Assembly (NCBI RefSeq): GCF_022539315.1 | Contig: NC_066326.1 | Span: forward strand, 13,408,601 to 13,472,600 | Direction: 5' to 3' | Source: Serinus canaria | Taxonomy: Eukaryota; Chordata; Aves; Passeriformes; Fringillidae | DNA length: 64,000 bases | Shown: piece after piece, positions 12,901 through 26,800 of the stretch | How positions within the stretch are numbered: the first letter of the stretch is position 1 | How the letters are laid out: every line of letters starts with the position of its first letter | Translations under genes and position numbers: made by a program | Notes under the pieces: model-generated | Seen by the model: the letters and a program-made list of their open reading frames with translations, nothing else | Databases searched by the model: none | What the model was told of the DNA's origin: nothing

Positions 12901-15900
12901 AGTTGGTTCCAATGTTTTTGACATATGAGCTGTGCTTTTTTGCTTTTCCCAAACTTTTTAATGTTCCATGTAAATCCCAGTAGCACTTATATACCAATTG
13001 ATGTCTTTTCCTACTGTCAATGACTGCATTTCAAATTTGTGTTTTGCTTCAATCTGCTATCCAGCATCTCCACTCTCAGTATTTGTTCTTTGCTTTTGAG
13101 TGGATTTCAAATTGTTTGCTTTGCAGACATATTACCTTCCAGAGGCAGAAAGTGCATTATCACTAATGTCAGCTCTCTTCTTGGTTTTCCAGAGTTATTA
13201 TTCACCATAGCTGCTTCCTGTAATGCTCTTTCCTTAATGGACAAGGGAACAAGGGGCTACAGTTCATTTAATTGTTCCAAACTTTCTCCTCATTACCTGC
13301 CTCTTCACTAGGAGTAGTAAAAGCAAGTGCATTTCATAGGAATAGGCCTCCAAGCACCTCTCACACGGTGAAAATGGTGCTGTAGATGAGCCTGTGAACA
13401 GGTGAACATGAAATGCTTCATTTTCCTGAGACATGGCAAATGGTAACTTTTATTTCCTTACTTTTCCTTTTTGTCCCTAAGCAAGGGAAAAGTACATCAA
13501 TTCACCTATCAACATTTATTCTCTCTCACTTTTTTATTTCATCTCTTATGCTGAAAGTTGTGTCTGAATGAAAAGAAATTCAGTTTTGGAAATCTGCCTG
13601 ATTTTAGAATAAGCCAATACCTCCAGGGCCTTATGCTTGAACTATACCACTCAAAAACTCATTTGGAACAAAACTAGTACCAAGCAGCTACATTTCTGTT
13701 CTAGAAAAGAGAATATTCACATTAGACATTAAGAAGAAATAAGTGGCTTTCCATGGTAAAACATAGTCAGATGGCTTAGGTCAATAAGAGACATGGGACA
13801 GATATTTTGATGATGGATTTGGATACAAACTGCTGCCAGAGAGACAAGAGGCAGGAGTGGAGATAGAGTTCTGTCATGATCATCAAATGATGCAGCCAAA
13901 CGATTTTGCAAAAGATTCCATGACCAAAACATTTACAGTCACACAGAGACATATGGTCACTAACCATGATTCAAACAATCCTTCATTGCACTAAGGCAAA
14001 AAACTCATTTAATCCACACTATGGAAAACCTATCCCTCTAGATTCTTGCTGAAACATGGGTAAGTGAAAGGCTTCATAAATTTGCCTTGAGCTGTCTGAT
14101 ACCTGCTGCATTTTTTTCTACAGATTGACTTATTTATACCAAATACCTTCTCTAAGTTATGCCTAATATTGAATATGCAAGATTCAGAAAGGCCAGTACT
14201 ACTCCAACTAGCAGGAAATTCAGGATTGTTTTACCATTTTGGTCATGACACAGAGGAATTTGTACAAGTCTGCCATTGTGCAATTTTCACTGAGGTGTTT
14301 GAACTGGGAGTGGTTGGTATAAAGGCAAACCAGAGAGCCATTTTCACTGCTTGCATTAATTACCTACACTTTTATATGGAGTGTTTGTGTCTGCAGGCCA
14401 GCAGACTGGGAGCTGCTGTGACAAGGACATGTGGGAAGGGCCCTGCTCTGTTCTTAAATACAAGGCCAGAGGAACAGGAGCTGCAATTAGAACTTGTCTT
14501 CTGCTGATCTTTTCAAAGCAACTTGAAAAAGGACAAGTGTCTTATTTCCTGGCTGGACATAAAAGCTGGCACAAACAGACATGATGAAAGTATTAATCTG
14601 AATTAGAGAATTATAGGTGCTCACTGATGGCACCTTTGATCAAAGAGAAGAGGTTGGCCATGTTCCTTCCTCCCTGGGGAAACTGTGACCTGTTGGATAT
14701 GAGACAGTTGTAAATGTGAAAGCTCTTCCTCCCATGGGGCAAACAGCTGAAAATCCAGTCTTAAATATCATCTCTGTGCACTGCACCTAATGCAAGTCCT
14801 GCCACAGCCTGAAGCTTCAGCAGTGGAAAAGAATTCCTGGCTGACAGCCCACTCACCAGGATTATCCATCATACATAAAGATATCATGCTGCATGATCCA
14901 AAATAATTTCCTTCCAATATTTTTCCATTTCTGTTGTCACAAGCACTCCAAGTGCAAGTGATGGTGGAGAAATTGCAAGGCTGACCTCTCCAGCTGGGGC
15001 TGATTCACTCACCCACCTTCTGAAACCATTAACGCAGAAGAAAATGACATGCAGTGCTCAGTCCCTTTTTACAAGTAGTGTTAATTTAGAGCTTTTACAC
15101 CTCTAAATCCATTCTCAGATGTCATAATTACTTCTTGAGAGCACAACATTATACCACTACAAGAAAAAATGAGAAGGAAATGCAGACCATATTTTGCATC
15201 ACTTAGGGGCTTTTTGGAACATTTGGATACTACACAAACTCACACATCAAGGAACACCAGACAACTTTTTGGCCAAAAACTGTCAAAGGATGATTGACTC
15301 ACCCTACAAGGAAGTTTTATGTGACTTGTGAATATTATTTGTGGAAAATGTGAGTAAAGATTTTACATCCCAGTTATTTTTTAAATAACATAATATTGTT
15401 GAATATTATGAAATATTCAGAAAGCATTTACACATTATACTGAATTAAGTAGCCTGGCATTTTTTTTGCTCTGAAAACGATGACTGTGTACCACAAGTGC
15501 AAGACTAAGACAAAGAACAAAAAAGGAAAAGGTCACTCCTATCTCCCTCCTGTGACTCACCACTCCTTTTCTCATGCAGTCAGCCTGTTTTTCCCTAACA
15601 TATATAAAATGCCACATCTACAAATTTTCACCAAGGTGTATCAGGTTGCAGCACCACAAAAAAAATCATCTTTGATGATGCGAATATTTCAGGTGACTGC
15701 ATTATTTTTAGAGTGATTAATTCTAATCTAAAAAGCTTGCCACAAAAGATGAGTGATAATTACAGTAATAGGTTAACTAATGAAAAGGCAAAGACAAATG
15801 AATAATATATTGCAGATTTACAGAGGATGTAGCCTCTCATACACTCTTAATTAATTATATATTCCCCTACATATGTTACTTATGCAAAGAACCTCCATTT

Positions 15901-17867
15901 TCTGACAACCTCCTATGCTGTTTGGCAAGGTTTCATTACATGTGGCTGTTTCACAACTGCAAGGAGAAAAATGCAGCCAAATACTGAACAGATAATTAAT
16001 AATATATGCATTCAAGTATTTTAAAACTTGAGCAGGAAAACTTTTGGGGAAGGGGGGCTGGGGAGTGGGTGAAATTTTTGTGTGTTGTGCTAACAATATT
16101 TTAAATTTTGCTATTTTTGAAAATTTATGTTTTTCCATAGCCTCCCAAACTTACACAGAGTTGCCTGCACATGCCCCAAAGATACATCAACCTAGCAAAC
16201 TTCCAGCTGACACCAATTTCTGGAGAAGCAACTAATAAAGGATAAAACTATAACATCTTTTTCCATTGCAGTGCAGTTACTCATGGAAAAATGCAAGCAT
16301 TGGAGACAGCACAAGAGGAACAAGGTGTTCACAGCCATGGGCCCTCAGCTTCTCAAACCCTCCTGAGCTGGGGTTCAGAAACTCACTATGAATTCTGTAA
16401 TGATCAGAGAAGCAGAAAGAATTTTCCATAAAAAGATATCATTAGCACATCAGTTGCCATCTTTTAATGGCTATCACTCTGTGAATACTCACAGAACCCT
16501 CATTAACCTCTCAAAGCTTCGTTCAAGAGCCATCAAACTGAGTTAAAATTCAGAAGGGATTTTCTATGGGAGATCTTTTCTTTGCTCCCAAAGTCCTGCT
16601 AAGAAAGAACCTAGAAAAGTCTAGATGCAAACAGATGGAGACAAACTGGTGCAGCATTGCATGTTTTATGTTTTGTAATAAAATATGGAGCCACAACAGT
16701 GTTAAGACTATCAGACTAACATTTGAAGTGTTTGCACAATAACAATAATATTAAATTACTAAATTCTGATTCATTTCATTACAAAGTGTCTTCCAGCAGA
16801 ACAGGGGTATATGAGACAATTCCTGTCCAGGTTTAATTGTGTGTTAACCCACACCGGCATTTCTTCCATTTAGCTCAGCTGACATCTTGAGAAGTTCATA
16901 AATATTCAGTAAAGCAGCATTTAGCACCTGGATTTAAACACCTGGTCATGTGAGAACAGGAATTTCAGTTACACAATTCCAAAGTGCAGAAAAAAGTTCA
17001 TTAACAACTTCTCATTCACAACATTTAACAAAGATGAACAGTCCAATTTAGATGTGACAAGACAGAGTTATTGTATATATTTTAGAATTTAAAGCCCAAA
17101 GTCTGAGTTTTCCAAACTGACATCTAACACCAGCCTCTGCTATCCATCCCTTGGGAATAACTTCCATTGCTTCAGTATGACTGACCTGATATTCAACCTT
17201 TTAAAAATCAGGCCAGTTATATTTAGGCACCAATCTATGGACTTGGAACCTGATTTCAAACTTCCAAATTTAAATTTACTTCAGTATTTAAAGAAATCCA
17301 CTCAATATCCTTGCCAACAAGGCAAAATTACCAGAGAAATTGAACAATTCAGTCACCATAGACTTTTAATATGCTGAGGACACAACCTCATGGACTTGAG
17401 TTACAGGATAGCTCTGCTTCCTGAGGCTCCTCTCCTCCTGCTGTGCCTGTGACAGAGCTCACCTCCACCTCCAAAGTTCCACGTGTGCTTTTCTCCAGCT
17501 CACTAAATAAGTACTAGGCAACCAACCTAACACATTTCTCACAGCAAGAAGACTTCTGGAAACAAGAGTTTAGGAAGGGGAACTAATTTTCAGAGGACAG
17601 CAAAGAGAAAAGGTTTGCCACCAATTTAACAATGAGAAAAATATACTTCACTGCCATCTGTGCAAATCATTTTGATGTCTTCATTAAATACATTGCTTTT
17701 TCTGAGATACACAAGCCAAGGTAAGAATGAAGACCCCTCCATGCCCTATAAATTCTTAAATATTTCAGAGAGAGTTTTACTTAAATCCACACCCTCAGCA
17801 ACGAGTAATGCTACTTTTGTTCACACTGGTCCAGGGAAAGGTGGGTTACAATTCCTCTATAAATAAG
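9903..17867. other. Noncoding, no gene recognised
   Basis: The longest frames (14169-14507 on plus, 12176-12493 on minus) have no recognisable domains and behave like chance frames. No RNA gene or intact repeat was identified. A palindromic ATAATATT / AATATTAT near 15389-15410 is within chance for AT-rich DNA. Confidence 0.55.
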
Positions 17868-17891
17868 AAAAGGAGGTAGGAACCTCCTTTT
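17868..17891. repeat. 10-bp perfect hairpin with flanking complementary bases
   Basis: AAAAGGAGGT at 17868-17877 pairs with ACCTCCTTTT at 17882-17891 across an AGGA loop. CCTCTA just upstream (17854-17859) and TAGAGG just downstream (17891-17896) are also complementary, so a larger imperfect hairpin is possible. Confidence 0.7.
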
Positions 17892-20800
17892 AGAGGAGAT
17901 TCTTAGTAGAACCACCTTAATAGAAGAGTAGTGGAATCACAGACTGCAGGAAGGAAAATAGCTTAAAAGCTGTAAAAGGAGCAAGAATAAAGAGAAAAAT
18001 GCTGCACACTCATGTAGAGATATAAAGCTGCCATAGAAGCTGTCAATAAGTTGAATGAAACAGAAAAACCCCTTGATCATCAGTTCTTCAACTAGATCTC
18101 ATTTTTTCTGTGTTTTTGATGTGGGAAAAGAAAAAAGCCTATCTATGAAAAATCTTAGCAGATTTTTGATATCTCTGCAAATATTTCACATCTTTAAATC
18201 ACTTCCATCCAGATAGCTTCATCAAAGACTATGCATGTTATATATGCCTACTCCTTTATGATTGATTTATTTTGATTGCCAAATTTAAAAGTGATGCACA
18301 GCTTCTCATCCTACCATAAAATCCAGAGGAGAGGTATTTTCAATTCCACTAGTTCTTGGAATAAATTGTAATTATTTGCAGCTCACAGCAATGGATAATA
18401 AATATCCCCTTGGACATGTCCAGTACAAAGGCCACCAGGAAATACAGACAACCTGCAATTATTTGCTATTTTGGATGATATAATCCTCAACATTGGTGGT
18501 GAGAATTTTACTGGTAATTGGTCTTTTTTCAAATTCTAGACAAAAAAAAGCTGACAAGCAAGAAAACAAATGTAAATTAAACTATACAGGCCAAATATAA
18601 CTTATAAAACAAAAAAACCCAGTCACAAAGCTTTATAATAAAGCCTAGTGTACAGCACTGAAATTTCTAAAATTATGAGATGGTTCATGGCAATTCTCAT
18701 TCTGTTAATCCAGATTCCTTCAGAACTATCCAAGATAAAAGCTGAATCTGACAGAAACCATTTGTGGCTAACAATTTCTGGACTCACATATCTGAAGTTT
18801 GTGTTAGTTCTACAAAAATGCTTTGTTCCTGATCTTCTGAGCTGTTCTTCATTAGGCATGCAAAGCTCATTCTTGTGCAGTTTGACTCTGTTAAAAAGGT
18901 AAAAGAGAAAAAGTTTATATCCTATGCAACTAGAACAGGAAATAGATATCTGAAATTTCATTCAGATGATTAGGCAAGTGGAGCCAATATTGGAGTTTTT
19001 TGGAGAAATTCTGACACAGTTTTAAATTCACTGTGGTTAGCACAGGTATTATTTCTCAAACAAAATCAACACATGCATATTTTCTGATCCAAAGAAGTAT
19101 GCTTTGCTTCTGCAGGAATTTGAAGACATGTCTTATTGTGATTTTCAAAGGGACAACGCTGATATTTATTCTGTAACTATATATGCTTTACTAATTATTC
19201 AGATATGGAAGACTTGAAAGAATCATTCCAGCCTTAAAAAATTTTCTCTTATCAGAACCTCGTGTTCCTCAGTAACACAGCATTTGCAAAATTTAATTGA
19301 AGTTGGCATTAAAAATGCCTCTTGTAAGCTGAAAGCAGTCTTTCTTCATGCAGTTAGCAACATTTCAGCTCACATATGTAAATATTTCTTAAAACTCTAG
19401 CCAGCTTTTCTCTCCCACCAGCAAACCCACAAAAAGACATGAACATCTCAGGGAACAACACATGTACATTTTCAATCTCCTGACTAGAAATATAGTATGT
19501 TTGTGCTTAAGAAATGCCAACACACTTTCAGAACGGGGGAAAAAAGCTGAGAAAGAATCCATAGGTAAATCTGAAAAATCAGGATCATTGATACATTAAA
19601 AACTTCCTGTCTTTAAGTGTGCCTGGTGTGCCTTACTCAAAACTACTGCACATAAGGGATGGGCCACAGCAATGGCTGGAACTCTGAAATGTGAAATCCA
19701 CAGGGAAGGTCTCTCAAGCCAGAGCTGACTTGTTACTTCTAGGAACTTACACAGCTTAGAGCTCCCTGACTATCCCAACAGCACTGAAAGTGATGTAAAT
19801 TTGTCTACCCACCCTGATTATGATATTTTGTCTTACCCTAAAGTTGAAGCACTTCAAGGGTACTTCTTATCAAGTCAGGGATTGTGTTGGGCTTTAAACA
19901 TTCCATATCTATGGCTATTCAGTGCTGCAGAAATTCCAGTGCAGAAATACTACAGCAGGTAGCAGCTTATCTTTATGTCCACACAAGACATAAACAATGC
20001 CTCATTTGGTCATTTGTTACATTGTGTGAGCTACTGATTTAATCCTCATGTCCTGCTCTCCAAAACAGCCACAAACCCATGAGCCCCATTTCAGAACCAT
20101 GCTCTCATCAACAGCTTCTCAGAGACTGTGAGGGGAAAAAAAGGAAGAACAGCAAAGACTAACAACTAATTTTGCAAGGCAGGCACAAAGAAGAATGGTG
20201 ACTAAGGATTAAGAGTATCATTCTAGAATTCTGGCAGTACTCAGGTTCAGTGACACCCAGACCTGGTCCCTTCCAGAGAAAAGCTTTGCAGGAAAGTAAG
20301 ACATGACATGTCTTATCCTTTTCCACAAAAGGACATTCCAGGATCACAGTAGACATAAATCTGTATTACTCATGCTAATCCTTACACCTTTTGATGAGCT
20401 ACTGGCAAGGGATCTAAAACTTAAATGTGGGAATTATTATGACACAAAGCACATGAACAGAGGCACCACTTTCCACTGAATAACTTGACATTTCCAAATG
20501 GAAATCACTTCCTGTTTCTGGAATATATTTGAACCAGTGAACTACAAATGAAATATAATAAATAAATATGAAATAAAGCATATTCATTCTTCTCCTTGAA
20601 CCACTCTAACAGGTATTTTATTTATCTCACGTTTTTCAGTGATCATACCTTTTGGTCAACCTCCATTCTGTGTAAGCCTATTCTTTTATCCAAAGCAGTT
20701 TAATCAAATCCAGGCAGTAAGTTCTTTAGCATGTAGCTGCATGCTTTAGAAATAACTTTGTTGTGGCATTAGCAATAGCCTGGAGTTATCAACAATTCCC

Positions 20801-23800
20801 AGTTACAACGACTGACAGTGCTATTAATTGCAATACCACTTCCAGTGAAAAATTTCACTGGCCAATTTATAAGATCAGCTACTTGTTTTGAACAGGGAAA
20901 AAAATACTTTTTGTTATAAACATGATTTCCAATAATGGGATGGATGACTCCAAATAAGGAATAGGTGCATATATTTGAAACATGTTTAAAAAATGAAGAT
21001 GGAGGTCTGCAGCCACTGTGGGGGTTTTTTTAACAAGTCTTAGGATCAATTTTAATATTAAATCTAGCTCATAACTCTTAAGCATATGGAAGATGAAGAT
21101 TGCGAGAGTAGCCAACAGTCCCTACTTTTAAATTACAATATATCATGACATCTTTAAGAAAGTATGGTCTTCACATCATCCCTCTTAATATGAGGGTTTC
21201 AAAAGTGAGTATGGTGGGACAGCTAATAAGCTGATGCTAACAAAATTCTCAGTCATGTGCTTGGTCTGAAGGCAGGTGTCATTTCTGATAGGATTGGTGA
21301 GCACAAATTGAACTGACCTTGGAAGAAACTTTAATGTCCTCATGTGCATAAAGCAGTAGGAGCTATCTATATGCAGTTTCACACCTCATGAACTTTTACA
21401 CATTATTCATCTAAATCAGAGATCCAGACACAAAATCTGGCACTTGGGATTTACACGGATTTCTGATATTCCTTGGCAAATGTGGAGTTCTGAAATAAAG
21501 GGCTACATTTAAATGATTTACAGATGTAGGGGCAGGATAGTGGGGAGAGGGTTATTGGCACTATTTTATTCCAGATGCACACCTCAAGTGTAGATAATCT
21601 CTGTTCTGCCTAAGTGGTGTTTCAAAACACCTCACTGGAGAGAGCACAGCGGCTTGGAGAGCGATTACACAGAGCATCAAGTGGAGGCTGCAGGATTTCC
21701 TGGCACCTGGCACACTCATGGGAATGAAGAGCTCATCAAATGCTGCTCTTCAGCTGTGGCCCATCACCCCCAGCCTGCAATGTCACCCAGCTGATGAGCC
21801 AGGATGTGTCCAACCTTGAATTCCACACGCCAGGCACGGCTGCATCCCCCACCGGGAAATGTTGCAGGGGCTTTGTTTTCAGGTGATCTTACATTGCTTT
21901 GCTGGACTGTTTGCTCCAGTTTGGGACAGACAGAAGAAATGTTAGCTGGGATGTTTGAATAGGACACTTTCCCTGGAGACTGCTTTTAATCCTCTCATAA
22001 TGCTCAGCACCATTGCTACCACCATTTATTTTATGTCCAGCAGATAAATGTGTTTTCTGAATTGGACCATCAAATAACATGCATGGTAAATACATGAGAC
22101 AAACCTCAAGATAATTATTTCTGGCAGAAGTCAAAACCAGAACAAAATGGCAAAATAAGTGAAAAACTTTATACAGAAATCAACAAAATACATGGTTTAA
22201 CATACATATATAACTTAACTTATTATCAAAACTTCCAGAAATACTTTAGGTTTTCCTGCAGAAATGACAAAACGGACCAAGACTGCTTAAGAAACCTCCC
22301 ACAATGGCAGAAACACCAAAGGGGTTCAGTGCCATGATTGCAATCACAGAAATCACCTCTCATGTAGGGACACTCCAATTTTAAAATTTCAAATTACAGC
22401 CACAAACATAGAGTTGAAACGCAGAGCTCTGAAACAAATTTTTTGATAGGACACATCTTAAAAAGACAGAAAAGACCTATATCACTTGGCTTTGAAACTT
22501 CACATACCATGGTATGTAAATAATACAGGCTATTCTCAACCCAGTCTATGAGTTTGTTTCTTTAAATACCAGCTGCTCTCCACCTGGTGTCTGCCTTTGT
22601 ATCACTTGCACGAAGGATACTTCACATCTTTATTCAAGCAGGAGTGTAAAATACTGACCATTTGATGATTAGCAAATATTCCACCAAGGTTAAGCCCTTA
22701 TTTTTTGTAAATTTACAGTATCTAACAATTTTATTTTTCTCAGTAGTAAATAATCTTTTTAGAAATACAGCTATAAATGCTACTGGAGGTACTTTGAGCA
22801 GCAATAAAAAACTAAAGTTATGTTTGAGAGGCTTTAACACTGACTGGCCAACAATCCTCAGTCACTGTCTGGATGCCCCTAACCCAGGGTAACTCTGTCC
22901 CTGAGCCTGTTTAATGCCTTACTCTTTCTGCTAAAACAAACCTGTAATTTGCCTATTCCAAAGAGGACTTGGTAATCCAAGGATTTGCTCTTCTTGCCAC
23001 AGTGTGGATCAACACCACCCATTTGGTTATTATTTGACACTGCAGTGAGCCAGGGCCCAACTCAGGACAAAACAAAAGCAGCTCAAACATCAGTGGCACC
23101 CTGGGCATCCCATGGCCATCCCAAAAATGCCACTGTTGCTATTTTGACTCAGCAGTGGGGAAGATAATTGATTGAGCCTTGATTCTTCATCTACTCAAAT
23201 TCTAAGACACATCAAGGATGAACACAGCCTTTTACACACGTAATAGCCCTATTATTTTTGCCCATTTCTATTATAAGAAGTCACAAAGGGATTCTTAACT
23301 TTATGGTAATGAATATTTTTGAAACTTTAGTGGAGGAATGATGCAATTGTTGCCAGGATTTGAATATTGAAAAAAAAAGTGAAAGAAAGAAAAAAAGCAT
23401 GAAAAAAAATCATTACTACCTTCCCAGAGAAGGACAATTGGTATTGAATCATCAATAAATGCAGTGTGAACAGTCTGAAAAATTTACACCCAGAACTATC
23501 AGAGAAAATAATTTTGAAATATAAAAAGAGCTCTGAAAACTAGATACAAGGATGTAAACAAGAGCTATTCTTTCTATTCTGAATTATCCACCTGACTCAG
23601 TGCCATAATTTTCTAGGTAGGAGGATGAGAAAGAATAGAGAAAAGCTTAAATATCATTTCCCCTTGCTCTCTAAGTGAAGAAATGGCTGAAGAAAACAAG
23701 AAATCTGAAAGGGTACATTTTCTCTTGTGATTGCAAAAGTTAGAATGTGTGGTAAAGCCTGGGGCCTTTTAGCTGTGTTCAAATTTATGATGGTATTTTA

Positions 23801-26800
23801 AAAAAGGAATAACTGGTGAAAAATTATAAGATTAAAATGCTTCCTACAAATCCCCTAACAATTTCATGCAAATATCTTAACTGCACATCCCTTGTTCTTC
23901 ATCTCCTGTTAACCCTTTCCAGTGGAATGAGGAGCTCTTGACACTGGGTTGTGCATGAGCCTGGGCATGAAGCTAAATCCCCAGACTGGGACATTCCTGT
24001 CACAGTGACAATTAGGCAGCAAAAAACCCCAGAAGTAAAATTATTTAATTTGTCCTAGAGTTTTATCTGAAGCTATCATATCTTTAACACAGCACAGAGT
24101 GGAGATACCCTAAAACTGCAAAGTCTGTGAACATGAGCTCTCTGTGAGCACCTCTCCCCACAGCCTGGCTGGCAAGTGGACTGGCTGCACATTTACTGGT
24201 GCAGGCTCCTCCATCCATCAGAGCTGCCCAAAGCCTAATCGGATTTTCTGCGCCTGCCAACGTTGCCAAAGGCTCCTGCACCATCAGCTTGGCACTCCCT
24301 GAGCACAGCCCAGCCCTGCACAGCTCAGCCTCCAGGGAGGCTCCCTCTGCTCTGCACATCCCTCCATGGCCAATTAAACTGGCTCCAGAGTCACCTTGTG
24401 CTGGGGAGCTGCAAAGAGCCTGCAGTGCAGGCAGGAGCGGGGCCAAGGCGCTGTCAGATCAGATCCTAAGGGTGGGGAACTCTCACAGAGAAATTCCAGA
24501 GTGACTCTCACTGCTCATTGCAGAAGCACCACACAGGAAATCTTCTGGAGAAATAAAACCCTGCCCCATGATAAAAGCTGGGAATAAAAGCATTCTCACC
24601 TCAACACAGCTTCACACCCAGCAAAGCAGAACTGCAAAACGCTGTTATGGCTGCTGACCATGGAAATTCCTAAAAGAAGCCTCAGGAAGTATTATGCATT
24701 ATACTTTCTTGGTATAACAGATGAAAAGATATTAAGAAAGATGCCTATTTTAGGAATCATTTTAAGGTTTATATTGCTTGCAAAAACTCTAAGTCTATTA
24801 AATATATGGCATTATTCAGTGCAGCATCTTTACTGTTGCACTACACCATGACAATCACCTCTAAAATGCTGACTAACCAGCAGCAGCTGTTGAAGATCTT
24901 GCTGGAGCTGCAAACCAAACTTTCTCAGAAGTTTGAGACACAAAATGAGAAAGCTGAAATATTAAGGAAAGAATAAATTGAAATAATTAATAAAAACTGG
25001 CAGCTGACTACAGAGTGCTTTCCAAAACTGAAGATTCAAGATATGACACAACAGTTACCTGTAACCTCAAAAACTTTATAAGTACATCATAAAAATGGTG
25101 GGGACTTGGGGAAGCAACTGTTTAAAGACTAACACCAGCATTTCACATTAATTATTAGTGAAATACAAATAAGAACTATTCAGGGAAGAATACTTTTTTA
25201 TGAATATATACACAGAGCCATGTATGCAAATATATATATATATAATTTGTACACTAAAACTTTTTGGAAATGTCCCTTTTTCAACTGAAGCAGAGCTATT
25301 GCCCCACAGAGTATAGATGGCTGTATTCCATATTTCCTATGTTTGTGCATATGCCACAGCTGGCCTTAACTTCAGTAAGAATGTGCTCAGTGTTATTTAA
25401 TCTGTTACAACCAAGCTGTGTGAGTGTCCATTATGAATATAGTTAAATCAAATAGCAGTAATTCTCTTTAAAGCATATTTTTAACACATGTGGCACAGCA
25501 ATGTTTCATGTTGTGGTACACATCTTAACACCAACACATTCCTGTGGACCACTGGTTTTTTTGAAACTTTAGAACTGTTCTTTACTCATTAATGTCAATA
25601 TCACTACTGAAGGGTTTTTCTTTCCCTCTTACTTTACACTTTTTTGCTTCAAATCACTGCCCGGCTTATACTAAAAATTACTTGGTGTATTTCTTGACAC
25701 AAAAATTAATTTCTTTGACACACTACCTATTGACACAATTTTTTGATTGCACATTCATCTTTGGCATGTACTTAATAAGGTAAATTCACATGCAGAGAAT
25801 ACCAAAAGTGCACTAACTCAAGAAGCTTAATAGAATCAGGATGTGGGATTGAGACCCAGATCATGTATTTGCCTGGAGAAGAAAGCAAACACCAAAAGGA
25901 AGACACACCTTCCAGTGTCCATGTTCTCTCTCCGTGGTGTCTTTTCTTGGCTGGACATGGTCAGTAGTTCTCTATCAAAGCAGACTCCTAGGGATCAGTG
26001 TCTCAAATCTGAATACCCAGCTGAGGGACCTATTGACAGGGTGATTTCTGATTGCCACGGTGCAGCCCCAGAAATAAATGCCAATGATCCAAGCTGCCCT
26101 GTGAGGCAGTGTGGCTTCCTTTAAAAACATTGTGCTTCAGCTGCAGATTGCAGCTCCAGAGGTTGCCTTCCAGCACAAGCACCATGGATTCCTTCAGCAC
26201 ACTCATTTCATTCTTTTGAACATTTCCCAAAGTATACCACTTACAGACACACAATAAAATTGAATTTTTCACCTTTTCTACTACTACAAATAGTATGCAG
26301 AAAAAAGTAATGTGGACATTAAAAAAAAACCAAAACAAAAACCATTTATTTGTCTAAATCTAGGTATTGTTTTCTGTAGCTGAACTGGTTTGGTTAATAC
26401 AGCTTCATTTGCTGAGTGCAATCAGAAAATAAATTTGTATTTACTATGTAACAATACTTGAGAAAGACTGGTAGTCCTCCTTTGTTGAACCACTAACTAA
26501 TCAAAAATCTTCTTACAGTGTCTCCTCTGTGCTCTAAGATGCTCAGAAGAGGGAATGGGAATTTGAGATTTTGCATGATGTCAAGGTCAAAATCAGCACT
26601 GAGTAGAAATAACACATAGGTAACTTCATGGAACAACAACAACAAAAAACTTCATTCAAAACCAAACAAGGAGAGAACTCAGTGATTGTAGATTCAATAC
26701 CTCAATCGTTTGTATTTAGCACAGGGTTCTCTATTAGGAGAAATATTTTCTATTTAAAGTAACAGAAAATAAAATCCTGACTCCCATATACTTCAAATTG

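Noticed and set aside
20842..20861. 9-bp perfect palindrome CCAGTGAAA / TTTCACTGG
   Set aside because: One or more such short inverted repeats are expected by chance in 64 kb, and nothing else marks this site.
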